64,000 nt of DNA from positions 62,001 to 126,000 of the forward strand of contig NZ_PYIX02000004.1 of the NCBI RefSeq assembly GCF_003024515.2, given 5' to 3'. Shown one piece after another: positions 55,474 to 64,000 of the stretch. The notes under the pieces are model-generated. The model was not told where the DNA came from. It saw only the letters and a list, made by a program, of their open reading frames with translations, and made no database searches. A program made the translations under genes and the position numbers. Source of the stretch: Acinetobacter sichuanensis (lineage in GTDB: Bacteria; Pseudomonadota; Gammaproteobacteria; Pseudomonadales; Moraxellaceae). Position 1 is the first letter of the stretch, and every line of letters begins with the position of its first letter.

Positions 55474-57255
55474 TTAAGCCTGATTGGTAAAGTAATCTTC
55501 GCTAAAGCCCATAATCACTTCTGCACCAGATTTGATTTTAGCAATACGTGAGCTTAGGTCAGGCAGCACACGTTGAATGAAGTAATGTGTCAATGCCAAT
55601 TTGTCTTGGTAGAATTGACCTTCTTTCGCTGATGCCGCTTTGGCAATACGTGCAAACATATAAGTAAAGCTGAGCAAACCAACTGCATGTAAGTAATCAA
55701 CCGCTACAGCATTGGAAAAATCAGCATGTTCTTTAGCACGTTCAAGAATACGCTGTGTCACCACTTCAATTTCAGTTGCAACGTCTAAAGTTGCATCTTT
55801 AATGAAGTTTAAGTCCGAATCCAAGTCATTGGCAAAATCACGGATTTCAGCAATGTATTCTGCAATAAATGCACCATTGCATTTAATGGTTTTACGACCA
55901 ATTAAATCCTGAGATTGAACGCCGTTGGTTCCTTCGTAAATTTGTGCAATACGCAAGTCACGAACACATTGTTCCATACCCCATTCACGGATAAAGCCAT
56001 GACCACCAAAGACCATTTGTGCATCAATGGCAGCATCAAAAGCAGTATCAGTTAAATAGGCTTTAGCAATTGGAGTTAGTAATGCAACACGGTTATTTGC
56101 AGCTGCTACAGCTTCTGCATCTGTAGAGAATTTCGTGATGTCGAGCTGTTGACCTACATACACTGCAAATGCACGAGAAGCTTCGTTATTCGCACGAGCA
56201 TTGAGCAACATACGACGTACATCACCATGAACAAGGATGCTGTCCGCAGGTTTGTTTGGATATTGAACGCCTTGTGCACTACGACCTTGCAAACGATCTG
56301 TCGCATATTGCGCAGCATTTTGGTAAGCGTATTCAGAAGCACCTAGACCTTGAATCCCCATTGACAAACGTTCGTAGTTCATCATCACGAACATTGCAGC
56401 TAAACCTTCGTTTTCTTTACCTACGAGATAGCCTTTAGCACCATCAAAGTTCATTACGCAAGTAGCAGATGCTTTGATGCCCATTTTGTGTTCAATTGAG
56501 CCTGCACCTACAGCATTGCGTTCGCCAAGTGAGCCATCTGCATTGACAATAAATTTCGGTACGATGAATAGCGAAATACCTCGTGAGCCTGCAGGCGCAT
56601 TTGGTGTTTTTGCTAAAACAAGGTGAATAATATTTTCAGAAAGGTCGTGATCACCACCTGTAATGAAGATTTTTGTACCTGTAATGTTGTATGTACCATC
56701 TGTATTTGGTTCAGCTTTGGTTTTGATAATCCCTAAGTCTGTACCTGCATGCGGTTCAGTCAAACACATAGTACCTGACCATTCACCTGCGTACATTTTC
56801 GGTAAATAGGTTTCTTTTTGCTCTTGTGATGCATAGCTGTTTAATGCCATACCTGCACCAATAGACAGAAGCGGGTAGAGCATGAATGATGGGTTTGTTG
56901 CAAAGAGCATTTCATCAGAAAGTACAGTCAGCATTTTAGGCATTGCCTGACCGCCCCATTCTTCGTCAGCACCTAAACCAATCCAACCGCCTTCAGCATA
57001 TTGTTGGAATGCTTCTTTAAAACCAGCAGGTGTAGACACAGTGCCATTACTATAGCTTGCACCTTCTTCATCACCTGTACGGTTTAAGGGAAGGGTGACA
57101 TTTTGTGCAAACTTCGCCATTTCTTCTAAAATTGCTTCAGCTGTTGCAGCATCAACATGAGCAAGTTTTTCATTGGCTTGCCAGAATTGCTCTGCATTAA
57201 ATACGTCATTTAAAATGAATTTCATATCCGCAAGTGGCGCATTATAAATTGGCAT
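55474..57255 (-). CDS. Acyl-CoA dehydrogenase (long, C-terminal-domain type), copy 1
   Basis: 593 residues. It has the N-terminal helical domain, the FAD/beta domain with MCLTEPHAGTDLGIIKTKAE, the GIQGLGASEYAYQNA helix and the catalytic-site segment CVRDLRIAQIYEGTNGVQSQDLIGRK, plus an extra C-terminal domain typical of AcdB/DmdC-like enzymes. It takes two hydrogens from an acyl-CoA in the beta-oxidation pathway, passing electrons to ETF. The chain length preferred cannot be told. A paralogue lies directly upstream with its own terminator. Confidence 0.92.
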   Translation of the reverse strand: MPIYNAPLADMKFILNDVFNAEQFWQANEKLAHVDAATAEAILEEMAKFAQNVTLPLNRTGDEEGASYSNGTVSTPAGFKEAFQQYAEGGWIGLGADEEWGGQAMPKMLTVLSDEMLFATNPSFMLYPLLSIGAGMALNSYASQEQKETYLPKMYAGEWSGTMCLTEPHAGTDLGIIKTKAEPNTDGTYNITGTKIFITGGDHDLSENIIHLVLAKTPNAPAGSRGISLFIVPKFIVNADGSLGERNAVGAGSIEHKMGIKASATCVMNFDGAKGYLVGKENEGLAAMFVMMNYERLSMGIQGLGASEYAYQNAAQYATDRLQGRSAQGVQYPNKPADSILVHGDVRRMLLNARANNEASRAFAVYVGQQLDITKFSTDAEAVAAANNRVALLTPIAKAYLTDTAFDAAIDAQMVFGGHGFIREWGMEQCVRDLRIAQIYEGTNGVQSQDLIGRKTIKCNGAFIAEYIAEIRDFANDLDSDLNFIKDATLDVATEIEVVTQRILERAKEHADFSNAVAVDYLHAVGLLSFTYMFARIAKAASAKEGQFYQDKLALTHYFIQRVLPDLSSRIAKIKSGAEVIMGFSEDYFTNQA

Positions 57256-57360
57256 GTTCGTTCACCTGTTTTTTGTTTGAATCTGTTGACCTAAATCAGT
57301 ATAAGCAACGATTTTCAATGTTGTTAGACGACTTAAGTAAGTTAAATTACGGTCTATTTA

Positions 57361-57397
57361 TAAAGAAAAAGGACGGTTAAAGCTATGACCGTCCTTT
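57361..57397 (-). terminator. Intrinsic terminator between the two acyl-CoA dehydrogenase genes
   Basis: Perfect 10-bp stem 57368-57377 / 57388-57397 with a U-rich tail on the minus strand. It makes the two genes separate transcripts. Confidence 0.8.
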
Positions 57398-57451
57398 CTG
57401 TATTTCTGCACTCAAGAGTACAGTTTTTTAATATCTGTTAGATATTTAGCA

Positions 57452-59254
57452 TCAGAATGCGAAGTGTTCAGCATCTAAAGCCATTAATGGGTCTAAGCCA
57501 CCTGCGATAACGTCAACATGTGAGCGTACACGTGGTAAAATTTTCTTAAAGTAGAACTGTGCAGTGGTAATTTTTGCTTTATAGAAATCAGCATCATTTG
57601 TACCTGCTGCCAAAGTTTCTTGTGCAACTAGTGCCATACGCGCCCATAAGAATGCCAGTGTGATATAACCTGAGAAATAGAGGTAATCAACAGCCGAAGC
57701 ACCCACTTCATCTGGGTTTTGCATCGCTTTCATACCAATTTGCATGGTCAAATCACCCCACTCTTTGTTGAGTGCAGCAAGTGGTTCTAAGAACTCTTTT
57801 AACTCAGCATTGTCTTTGTTTGCTTCGATAAATTTATGGATGATCTTAGTGAAGTCTTTCAACATTGCACCTTGAGTACCTAAAACTTTACGACCAAGTA
57901 AATCAAGTGCTTGAATTTCAGTTGTACCTTCATATAAGCAAGAGATACGTGTATCACGTACAATTTGCTCCATACCGTGTTCAGAAATAAAGCCGTGACC
58001 ACCAAATACTTGTACGCCATGTTTTGCAGATTCTGAACCTGTTTCAGTTAAGAATGCTTTTGCAATAGGTGTTAATAAAGACAAGATATTGTCAGCAAAT
58101 TTACGTTCTTCTTCAGTAACACCTTGCTCAACAACATCAGCGTATTGAGATAAGAAATAAACTAAAGCACGACCACCTTCAGCAAATGCTTTTTGCGTCA
58201 TGAGCATATTACGTACAGCAGGGTGCACAATGATTGGATCTGCTTCTTTTTCAGGTGCTTTAGGACCAGAAAGTGAACGCATTGCTAAACGATCTTTTGC
58301 ATAAGCAAGCGCACCTTGGAAAGAAGATTCAGAAGCAGTCAAACCTTGAACAGCAGTACCAATACGCGCAGTGTTCATAAATGTGAACATGCAATGTAAG
58401 CCTTTGTTTTCAGGTCCAATCAGGAAGCCTTTTGCATTATCAAAGTTGATCACACACGTTGAGTTACCATGAATCCCCATTTTGTGTTCAATTGAACCAC
58501 AACGTACACCATTACGATCTGCAATAGAGCCATCTGCATTCACATTGAATTTAGGCACGATAAACAATGAAATACCTTTGGTGCCTTTTGGCGCGCCTGG
58601 CAGACGTGCAAGAACAATATGAATAATGTTCTCAGCCATATCATGCTCACCCGCTGAGATAAAGATCTTCTCACCCGAGATTGCGAAGCTGCCATCGGCT
58701 TGTGGTTCAGCTTTAGAGCGGATAATACCTAAGTCAGAACCTGCATGAGATTCTGTTAAACACATGGTACCTGTCCATTCACCTGAAACCAGTTTTGGTA
58801 AATAAATTTCTTTTTGCTCAGCAGAACCGTGATGCTCGATGGTACGTACTGCACCATGAGAAAGACCAGGATACATACCCCATGCCCAGTTTGCAGAACC
58901 CACCATTTCAGAGATAACTGTACCTAATGAGCCAGGTAAACCTTGACCGCCATGTTCTTCTGGTACAGAAAGCGATGGGAAACCAAGTTCAATATATTTT
59001 TGATACGCTTCTTTGAAACCTGTTGGTGTTGTTACAACGCCATCATTCCATGTACAACCTTCACGGTCACCCACTTGATTGAGTGGAGAAAGTTCATTTT
59101 CACAAAAGTCAGCCGCAGCCTCTAAATATTGATCAACCAACTCACGGCTTACGGTTTCAGAAAATGCAGGGAGTTTAGCGTAGTGTTCTTCGACATTTAA
59201 TAATTCATGTAAAACGAATTGCATATCACGTAAGGGCGCTTTGTATTGTGGCAT
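57452..59254 (-). CDS. Acyl-CoA dehydrogenase (long, C-terminal-domain type), copy 2
   Basis: 600 residues and the same architecture as the copy at 55474: PQYKAPLRDMQFVLHELL, MCLTESHAGSDLGIIRSKAE, GTAVQGLTASESSFQGALA and the YEGTTEIQALDLLGRK segment. The two proteins are clearly homologous over their full length but are far from identical, so the duplication is old. Substrate is unknown; they probably differ in chain length or branching. Its terminator and the 196-base spacer suggest separate control. Confidence 0.92.
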   Translation of the reverse strand: MPQYKAPLRDMQFVLHELLNVEEHYAKLPAFSETVSRELVDQYLEAAADFCENELSPLNQVGDREGCTWNDGVVTTPTGFKEAYQKYIELGFPSLSVPEEHGGQGLPGSLGTVISEMVGSANWAWGMYPGLSHGAVRTIEHHGSAEQKEIYLPKLVSGEWTGTMCLTESHAGSDLGIIRSKAEPQADGSFAISGEKIFISAGEHDMAENIIHIVLARLPGAPKGTKGISLFIVPKFNVNADGSIADRNGVRCGSIEHKMGIHGNSTCVINFDNAKGFLIGPENKGLHCMFTFMNTARIGTAVQGLTASESSFQGALAYAKDRLAMRSLSGPKAPEKEADPIIVHPAVRNMLMTQKAFAEGGRALVYFLSQYADVVEQGVTEEERKFADNILSLLTPIAKAFLTETGSESAKHGVQVFGGHGFISEHGMEQIVRDTRISCLYEGTTEIQALDLLGRKVLGTQGAMLKDFTKIIHKFIEANKDNAELKEFLEPLAALNKEWGDLTMQIGMKAMQNPDEVGASAVDYLYFSGYITLAFLWARMALVAQETLAAGTNDADFYKAKITTAQFYFKKILPRVRSHVDVIAGGLDPLMALDAEHFAF

Positions 59255-59577
59255 ATCGGTTTCCTCAATACTGGTTAAACCAGATTTATAATCCTAATAA
59301 ATACGATGCGTGTCTTCATCGACACATAGTTGTTATGTACATCGTGCAACAACTTATAATAACGTACAAGTATTTCTGTGTGATTTCTCTGTGACTGTAA
59401 AGTCAAAGAAAAATAGTGTCAATATTGTAAGTGCTTTGAGTGTAAACAGTTTTATAGTGAAAATAAGGTAACAAATAGTCAAAATCGTAAAAAGATATTT
59501 CTAGTCATGATTTTGTCAGGATGACAAATCACACAATATAAAAGTAACGCTATTTGCTCAGAGAAATTTTTAAAATA
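59255..59577. other. Intergenic region upstream of acyl-CoA dehydrogenase copy 2
   Basis: No coding or RNA gene seen. It holds the promoter of the 57452 gene (minus strand) and the downstream region of the lipoprotein gene. Nothing else stands out. Confidence 0.6.
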
Positions 59578-59618
59578 GAAAAAAGCGAGCCTGTTTTAGT
59601 GAAATAAAACCAACTCGC
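59578..59618 (-). terminator. Intrinsic terminator after the large lipoprotein gene
   Basis: Two-part stem: GCGAG / CTCGC (59585-59589 / 59613-59617) outside and GTTTTA / TAAAAC inside, with an A-run to the left (U-run on minus strand). Confidence 0.65.
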
Positions 59619-59642
59619 TCACAATCTTTCAATCAAGCAAAA

Positions 59643-61589
59643 TTATTTTTTAATATTTTTCATAATTTGTTGAAGCGCGGAAATATCTTCAAAAATAATG
59701 GTCGCTTGAGTGTCTGTCTTTTTGATTGTCACTGCATTTTTAAGTGGAATATATGTGCTTTGATAATATCCTTGCGCATTTTTTGTGTAACCATGTAGAC
59801 TCGCAGAATACTGCTGATATGAATAAGTCTCGGGTTGTTGAGTCCACCAATTTACAGTGTTGTAGGTGATGGTTTTCGGTGCATTAAAACTGAAGTCTTG
59901 CTGAAGTGCGAACAGTGTCATTTTCCCTTGATCATTCACATATGCAGCATGATTATTGTTAAAACTATCCGTTCCAAAGAAATAGCCATTTGCCTGAATT
60001 TTGATACTCAATACTGCTTGAATCAAAGCAATTTCTTTAACATCAACACCTAAATCCATAAATTTCTTTAAGGTATTCTGGTTAATGCTAAATTTAGCAT
60101 TTGGATCAGAGGGATGAGTGAGTTTTAAAATCGCAGTTTTTTCAGCACTTGAGAGTGAGCTAATGTTATCTAAAAGTATAGAAAGTTCAGCTTTGGTAAA
60201 GCCTTTTGGCGCAGTAATATAAACTTGCGTTGGAATCTCTCGAGATGTTTGCAGTTGTCCTGTAATATTGATATTCACTGTATTACATGAGTTTGCTGCT
60301 TTATAACCTTGTCCCACTACGGTATTGTTTTGTTTGACTTTAAAGGTGATTGCTCGATCTTGAGGTGCATTAGATAAACCTTTAAATTCGTTAGAATTTT
60401 TGACATAGAAGGTGTTATAAACACCAATATTGGCAATATCGACTTCGATTTTTAAAGGTTGATGAGTATTAAACTGTTTGTTAAAGGTAATCGGCAGCGC
60501 AGGTGAGCACACACGACTATAATGCCAATCTAAATTCCAATACGATAAATGTGAAACTTGGTAGCTCACATCAAAATTACCTTGCGCATTTTGTTTAAAC
60601 TTGCCCACAAGTTCTTGTTGCCATAGACCTGTTGTTTCACTATGACTCCACACAGGAATCGTATCACCATCTTTGACAGGTAAGTTGGTTTCAGGATTCA
60701 GTAGCCCCGCAGGTGTTTGAATGGTCATGGTACCTTGACCATTACTGAGTAAATGAGCTTTACGTCCTTGCGCGTCTGTAATATCGACTGCCATTAAACC
60801 TGCTGTGACAAAATAACCCTGTTGTAATTGCCATTGATTATTTTCAAATACTTTGACCTGATCTGGATTTAGACCACCAGGGAAGACGGCTCCAATATTC
60901 TCAGTTTTTGGACTAAAGTAACCAATACTGACTTTTAAATCACCTATAAGTGCTTGTCCTTTTTCATCTTTTAAAATGGTGTTAGCAGCTAAGCTAAAAC
61001 TCGCAGCCGCACCTTTTGAAGCGACATCAGTTGTTTTAGCAGTAAGTTGAATATCTTTGAGTAATTTACCTGAAGTATCTGTTTTAACATCTTTTTGTAA
61101 TGCAACAGCAATACCCGCAGGTGGGGCAGCCTTGCTGACTAGACTGATTTTTTGTAGGCTGATTGGATGACCTGTATAAATGATATCTGTGCTTGTTGTG
61201 AAGTAGCCATCCGCAGAAATGATCACTCTGAGTTTGACAGGTTTATTGCTTGATGCACTTTTTGCCGCATCGGCTGTGAGATAGATGTAAGCATAACCAT
61301 TTTGACTGTTCTGTTGCGTAGGATCTTCATAGACATTGCTTTGGGCGATATCATCTTCTGCATGAAGCGAGATTTTTTCTTGAACGATTTGACCTGTTTT
61401 CGCATCTATAAATTCTAGTGGGATAGCAACACGCCCTTGATTTAAATCTGCTGTGACGATGGTTTCCTCTGGCATTGGAGGTAAAACTTTATCAATAATG
61501 GCGTCAATAATATCGTCTGTACCTCCACAGGCAACCAAAGTTGTTGCACATAAAATAGAGCAGGTGACAGTACTGAGTTTAAATTTCAT
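59643..61589 (-). CDS. Large putative surface lipoprotein
   Basis: 648 residues. Signal sequence with lipobox LVAC (Cys21). The mature protein is beta-rich with no membrane segment: strands such as AIPLEFIDAKTGQIV and VKLRVIISADGYFTTSTDI suggest carboxypeptidase-regulatory-like or FAM171-like folds (GDTIPVWSHSETTGLWQQELVGKF, HLSYWNLDW). It contains two Cys (VCSPALP and NSCNTVN) that may form a disulfide. Binding or adhesion is a guess. It is monocistronic, with a terminator after it. Confidence 0.7.
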   Translation of the reverse strand: MKFKLSTVTCSILCATTLVACGGTDDIIDAIIDKVLPPMPEETIVTADLNQGRVAIPLEFIDAKTGQIVQEKISLHAEDDIAQSNVYEDPTQQNSQNGYAYIYLTADAAKSASSNKPVKLRVIISADGYFTTSTDIIYTGHPISLQKISLVSKAAPPAGIAVALQKDVKTDTSGKLLKDIQLTAKTTDVASKGAAASFSLAANTILKDEKGQALIGDLKVSIGYFSPKTENIGAVFPGGLNPDQVKVFENNQWQLQQGYFVTAGLMAVDITDAQGRKAHLLSNGQGTMTIQTPAGLLNPETNLPVKDGDTIPVWSHSETTGLWQQELVGKFKQNAQGNFDVSYQVSHLSYWNLDWHYSRVCSPALPITFNKQFNTHQPLKIEVDIANIGVYNTFYVKNSNEFKGLSNAPQDRAITFKVKQNNTVVGQGYKAANSCNTVNINITGQLQTSREIPTQVYITAPKGFTKAELSILLDNISSLSSAEKTAILKLTHPSDPNAKFSINQNTLKKFMDLGVDVKEIALIQAVLSIKIQANGYFFGTDSFNNNHAAYVNDQGKMTLFALQQDFSFNAPKTITYNTVNWWTQQPETYSYQQYSASLHGYTKNAQGYYQSTYIPLKNAVTIKKTDTQATIIFEDISALQQIMKNIKK

Positions 61590-61835
61590 ATCTTTTCCCC
61601 TAAATTGATATCCATATTTTTAATATGATGAAAAATTAAAAATCATCTTTATTTTTAATGAATTAGAAATGAAACCGATCAAGTAAAATAGATGATGCTC
61701 TAAATTGACTTGAGGTGAATGATTTCATTATTCACTTTGAATATTAAGGAAAATATTGATGAATACTATTCCTCAAATGAGGACTAAACTTGTTGAATTT
61801 TAAAATATAAGACAGCAATGGCTGAAATATAGATG

Positions 61836-61863
61836 TAAAAAAATCGCTCCGAAAAGCGATTTT
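61836..61863 (-). terminator. Intrinsic terminator after the His/Met-rich lipoprotein gene
   Basis: Perfect 8-bp stem 61841-61848 / 61855-61862 with seven A (61837-61843) giving the U-run on the minus strand. Confidence 0.8.
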
Positions 61864-61887
61864 GATGTAGAAAAAATACTTAAAAAA

Positions 61888-62520
61888 TTATGAAACTTTT
61901 AGATCATTGGTAGGAACCAAAGGTTGCATCGGTTGAGTTTGTTTTTGTGCTTGGAATTTAACAAGACATGTGCCATTTACAGTCTTATCGCCTAATTTCA
62001 CTTGAATGGCTTGACCATTGTTTTGACCTACACATGCTTTTTGCATGGTTTCCCATTGCGCTTGTCGTTCAGCACGTTTTTGTTCACGTTGCTGTTGAAG
62101 CTGAGCACGTTGTTCTTCGGTCATTTGTTGCATATGGCGTTCACCTCTATGATGCCCATGCATCATACGACCTTGATCATGTCGAGCATCACGCATTTCG
62201 TTCATGGCTTTACGATCAATTTTAAAAACCATATTGCATGAGCCATCCAGTGTTTTTTCACCTGCTTTAATCTGTACGGCTTGTCCTAAAGCTTTACCAT
62301 CGCATGCTTTTTGAATTTGTGCATGCATAGCTTTGCGCTCTTCGCGCATTTGTTTCATTTGTGCGCGTTGTTCAGGTGTCATTTGGCGACCATGCTGATG
62401 ATGTCCCATCATACGAGCATCATGATCATGTTTAGGAGTATTTGTAGATTGACAAGCAGTCAATGCTGTCATACTCAAAATACTTGCGGTTACAAGTACA
62501 ATTTTAGAGGTTGCTTTCAT
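61888..62520 (-). CDS. His/Met-rich lipoprotein with internal duplication
   Basis: 210 residues from ATG 62520 (MKATSKIVLV start of signal peptide); the frame is open 9 codons further. Lipobox LTAC (Cys23). Two tandem units, about residues 37-100 and 119-189: each has a His/Met-rich lead, M-T-(P/E)-E-QRAQ, an Arg/Lys/Gln helix, a KAC(D/V)G turn and a (A)xQ(I/V)K.G(E/D)KT.(D/N)G.C strand. MTPEQRAQ recalls the LTXXQ motif of CpxP/Spy-like stress proteins. It is divergent from the BaeS-like kinase, so it may be a target of that system. Confidence 0.65.
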   Translation of the reverse strand: MKATSKIVLVTASILSMTALTACQSTNTPKHDHDARMMGHHQHGRQMTPEQRAQMKQMREERKAMHAQIQKACDGKALGQAVQIKAGEKTLDGSCNMVFKIDRKAMNEMRDARHDQGRMMHGHHRGERHMQQMTEEQRAQLQQQREQKRAERQAQWETMQKACVGQNNGQAIQVKLGDKTVNGTCLVKFQAQKQTQPMQPLVPTNDLKVS

Positions 62521-62647
62521 TGAGGCTGCTCCAATAACAAGTTTCAAATATTTATCAATGCTTAAAGATTAAATAATAATGATGTAGAAACAATGGAGAG
62601 TATTTTGAGTCCCTGTTGGTTACAATACAAAACAGAGAAGAAAATGT

Positions 62648-64000
62648 GTGAGCCTCATTTTGAATATACGCCGAGTTCCTATTGCGTTACGTCTATTTTT
62701 GACCGTTTTGCTCACGACTTTATTGATTACGACGGTCAGTTTAGGTGTACTTCATTGGACGATGCAAAAAAACTTTGCTAAATATGTTGCCGATGTCGAA
62801 ATGCAAAAACTCGATTATTTAATCGATAACTTAGCTGATGTCTATGGTTTATATCATGATTGGGGCAATGCAGTTCAGGCTCAAATTTTGCAAATTGAGG
62901 GTGATGCAGCGCCTGATGATTATGATAAATTGTCACGTTGGTGGTTAAGACGTCAATATGATATTGCGTTGCAACAACGTTATTTTAAAGAGCATACGCT
63001 AGTCAATCAGATTGCACACGATACAGCAACTAACCAAAATAAGATTGATCCTGTTGAGTTGCAAATCTTACAAGAAAATTTACCTTCGCAGTTTCAACCT
63101 TTTGAGGGTTTAAAATTTCCATTAAGTGCAAATCAAAACTTTTTTAAACCGCCTGAAAAAAATAATAAAAGCCAGACTTCAGTGTCTACATTGAAGCAAG
63201 ATGGCAAAAAACGTTTTATTTCTATGCCAGATCGTTTGGGTTTAAGTTCACGTTTATCTTTGTATGATGCAAAACATCAATTTATTTTAGGTGAGCCTTC
63301 AGAAGATCCAGTGTCATATCGCCCAGTGATTGTAAATAATAAGGTGGTGGGTTATTTGGGTTTAAAACCTGTTTTAGATCAAGATGATGCATTAAGTATT
63401 AATTTTTTTAGTAATCAAAAACGTTATTTGGTACTGATTTATATTTTGACTTTAATCAGTAGTTTGGTTGCAGCATTATTATTGGCAACGTATTTTAAAA
63501 AGCCAATTCAACGCTTGCTAAATGCAACTCGTGAGTTAACAAAAGGTAATTATCAGCATCAAGTGATTGTAAATCGTAATGATGAATTGGGAGATTTGTC
63601 TAATGAAATTAATCAATTAGCGATTATTCTTGATCAGCATGAAACCTCACGTCGCCAATGGGTCGCAGATACTTCACATGAGCTCAAAACGCCATTGGCT
63701 GTGTTACAAGCTCAAATTGAGGCAATGCAGGATGGGATTCGTAAACCAACGCCTGAACATTTTGCATCTATGCTACGTCAAGTCACAAGTTTGAAAAAAC
63801 TGACGCAAGACTTGGCAGATTTGGCACAAGCCGAAGCACAACAATTGAAATGTTATTTTGCTGAAGTTGATCCTTGGTCAATGGTCGTGCAGGAAGTAGA
63901 AAATTTTAAACCTAAATTTGAACAGGCAGATCTATCCGTTGAAGTTCAAGGTGATGGTGCGAAATTACAATTAGACATAGACCGCTTTAAACAAATTATG
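62648..64000 (+). CDS. baeS: BaeS-like envelope-stress sensor histidine kinase (3' truncated by window)
   Basis: 451 codons from a GTG start at 62648 (purine-rich AGAGAAGAAA before it) to the window edge; the ATP-binding domain is mostly outside. Two membrane helices (about residues 13-32 and 260-283) enclose a ~225-residue periplasmic sensor domain with an unusual run PPEKNNKSQT. Then HAMP and HisKA with the H-box WVADTSHELKTPLAVLQAQ (His344). BaeS with BaeR controls multidrug efflux in Acinetobacter. The response regulator gene should follow just beyond the window. The divergent His/Met-rich lipoprotein may belong to its regulon. Confidence 0.8.
   Translation, partial: MSLILNIRRVPIALRLFLTVLLTTLLITTVSLGVLHWTMQKNFAKYVADVEMQKLDYLIDNLADVYGLYHDWGNAVQAQILQIEGDAAPDDYDKLSRWWLRRQYDIALQQRYFKEHTLVNQIAHDTATNQNKIDPVELQILQENLPSQFQPFEGLKFPLSANQNFFKPPEKNNKSQTSVSTLKQDGKKRFISMPDRLGLSSRLSLYDAKHQFILGEPSEDPVSYRPVIVNNKVVGYLGLKPVLDQDDALSINFFSNQKRYLVLIYILTLISSLVAALLLATYFKKPIQRLLNATRELTKGNYQHQVIVNRNDELGDLSNEINQLAIILDQHETSRRQWVADTSHELKTPLAVLQAQIEAMQDGIRKPTPEHFASMLRQVTSLKKLTQDLADLAQAEAQQLKCYFAEVDPWSMVVQEVENFKPKFEQADLSVEVQGDGAKLQLDIDRFKQIM

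Overview
The window is chromosomal DNA from a low-GC gammaproteobacterium, almost certainly an Acinetobacter species. The signs are an ilvE-to-aspS outer-core lipooligosaccharide locus, a monomeric isocitrate dehydrogenase, a BaeS-like kinase, the yajC-secD-secF / tgt / queA neighbourhood and a Zur-type zinc receptor gene. Genus assignment rests on recognised gene order and protein similarity from memory; no search was run.

Layout. (1) 1-9946: the 3' part of an aryl polyene (APE) pigment operon on the + strand: thioesterase (cut by the window edge), LolA-like carrier, MMPL exporter, a flavoprotein with a halogenase-type WxWxIP motif, DUF3261 lipoprotein, two ketosynthases, dehydratase, ketoreductase, a small exported protein and a phosphopantetheinyl transferase. 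(2) 10015-17316, - strand: secF, secD, yajC, tgt, a SUKH-domain gene and queA. (3) 17491-17578: tRNA-Leu(CAA), the integration site of (4) a ~10.9 kb P4-like integrative element (about 17558-28466). It holds a P4-type tyrosine integrase, an unknown cargo gene, two AlpA-like regulators, an Ash-type leader region with terminators and crossing stems, a split primase (CHC2 finger plus TOPRIM/DUF927 helicase), a protein with two tandem TubC_N-like repeats, two separated clusters of GTAAC iterons that flank the replication genes, a 15-copy 8-bp minisatellite, an unknown gene and a serine recombinase. (5) 28898-36282: icd, an orphan GAF-type histidine kinase and glnE. (6) 36309-47650: ilvE, then the outer-core LOS locus (gtrOC1-like, pda1-like and several glycosyltransferases in both orientations), an LpxL-type acyltransferase and aspS. 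(7) 47824-48133: a 310-bp MITE with perfect 14-bp terminal inverted repeats and a 5-bp target duplication. (8) 48145-55372: a DUF4184 membrane protein divergent from znuD with a Zur-like box between them, a phospholipase D family protein, an RcnB-like protein, PsiE, small conserved genes and REP-like hairpins. (9) 55474-64000: two tandem acyl-CoA dehydrogenases, a large lipoprotein, a His/Met-rich lipoprotein with an internal duplication, and a BaeS-like sensor kinase cut by the window edge.

The most interesting region is the element at 17.6-28.5 kb. Its paired iteron clusters recall the ori/crr arrangement of phage P4. The leader before the primase genes carries stacked terminators and two perfect or near-perfect stems that cross, which suggests RNA-level control of replication or immunity. 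The MITE and the halogenase-like enzyme in the APE operon are the next best leads.
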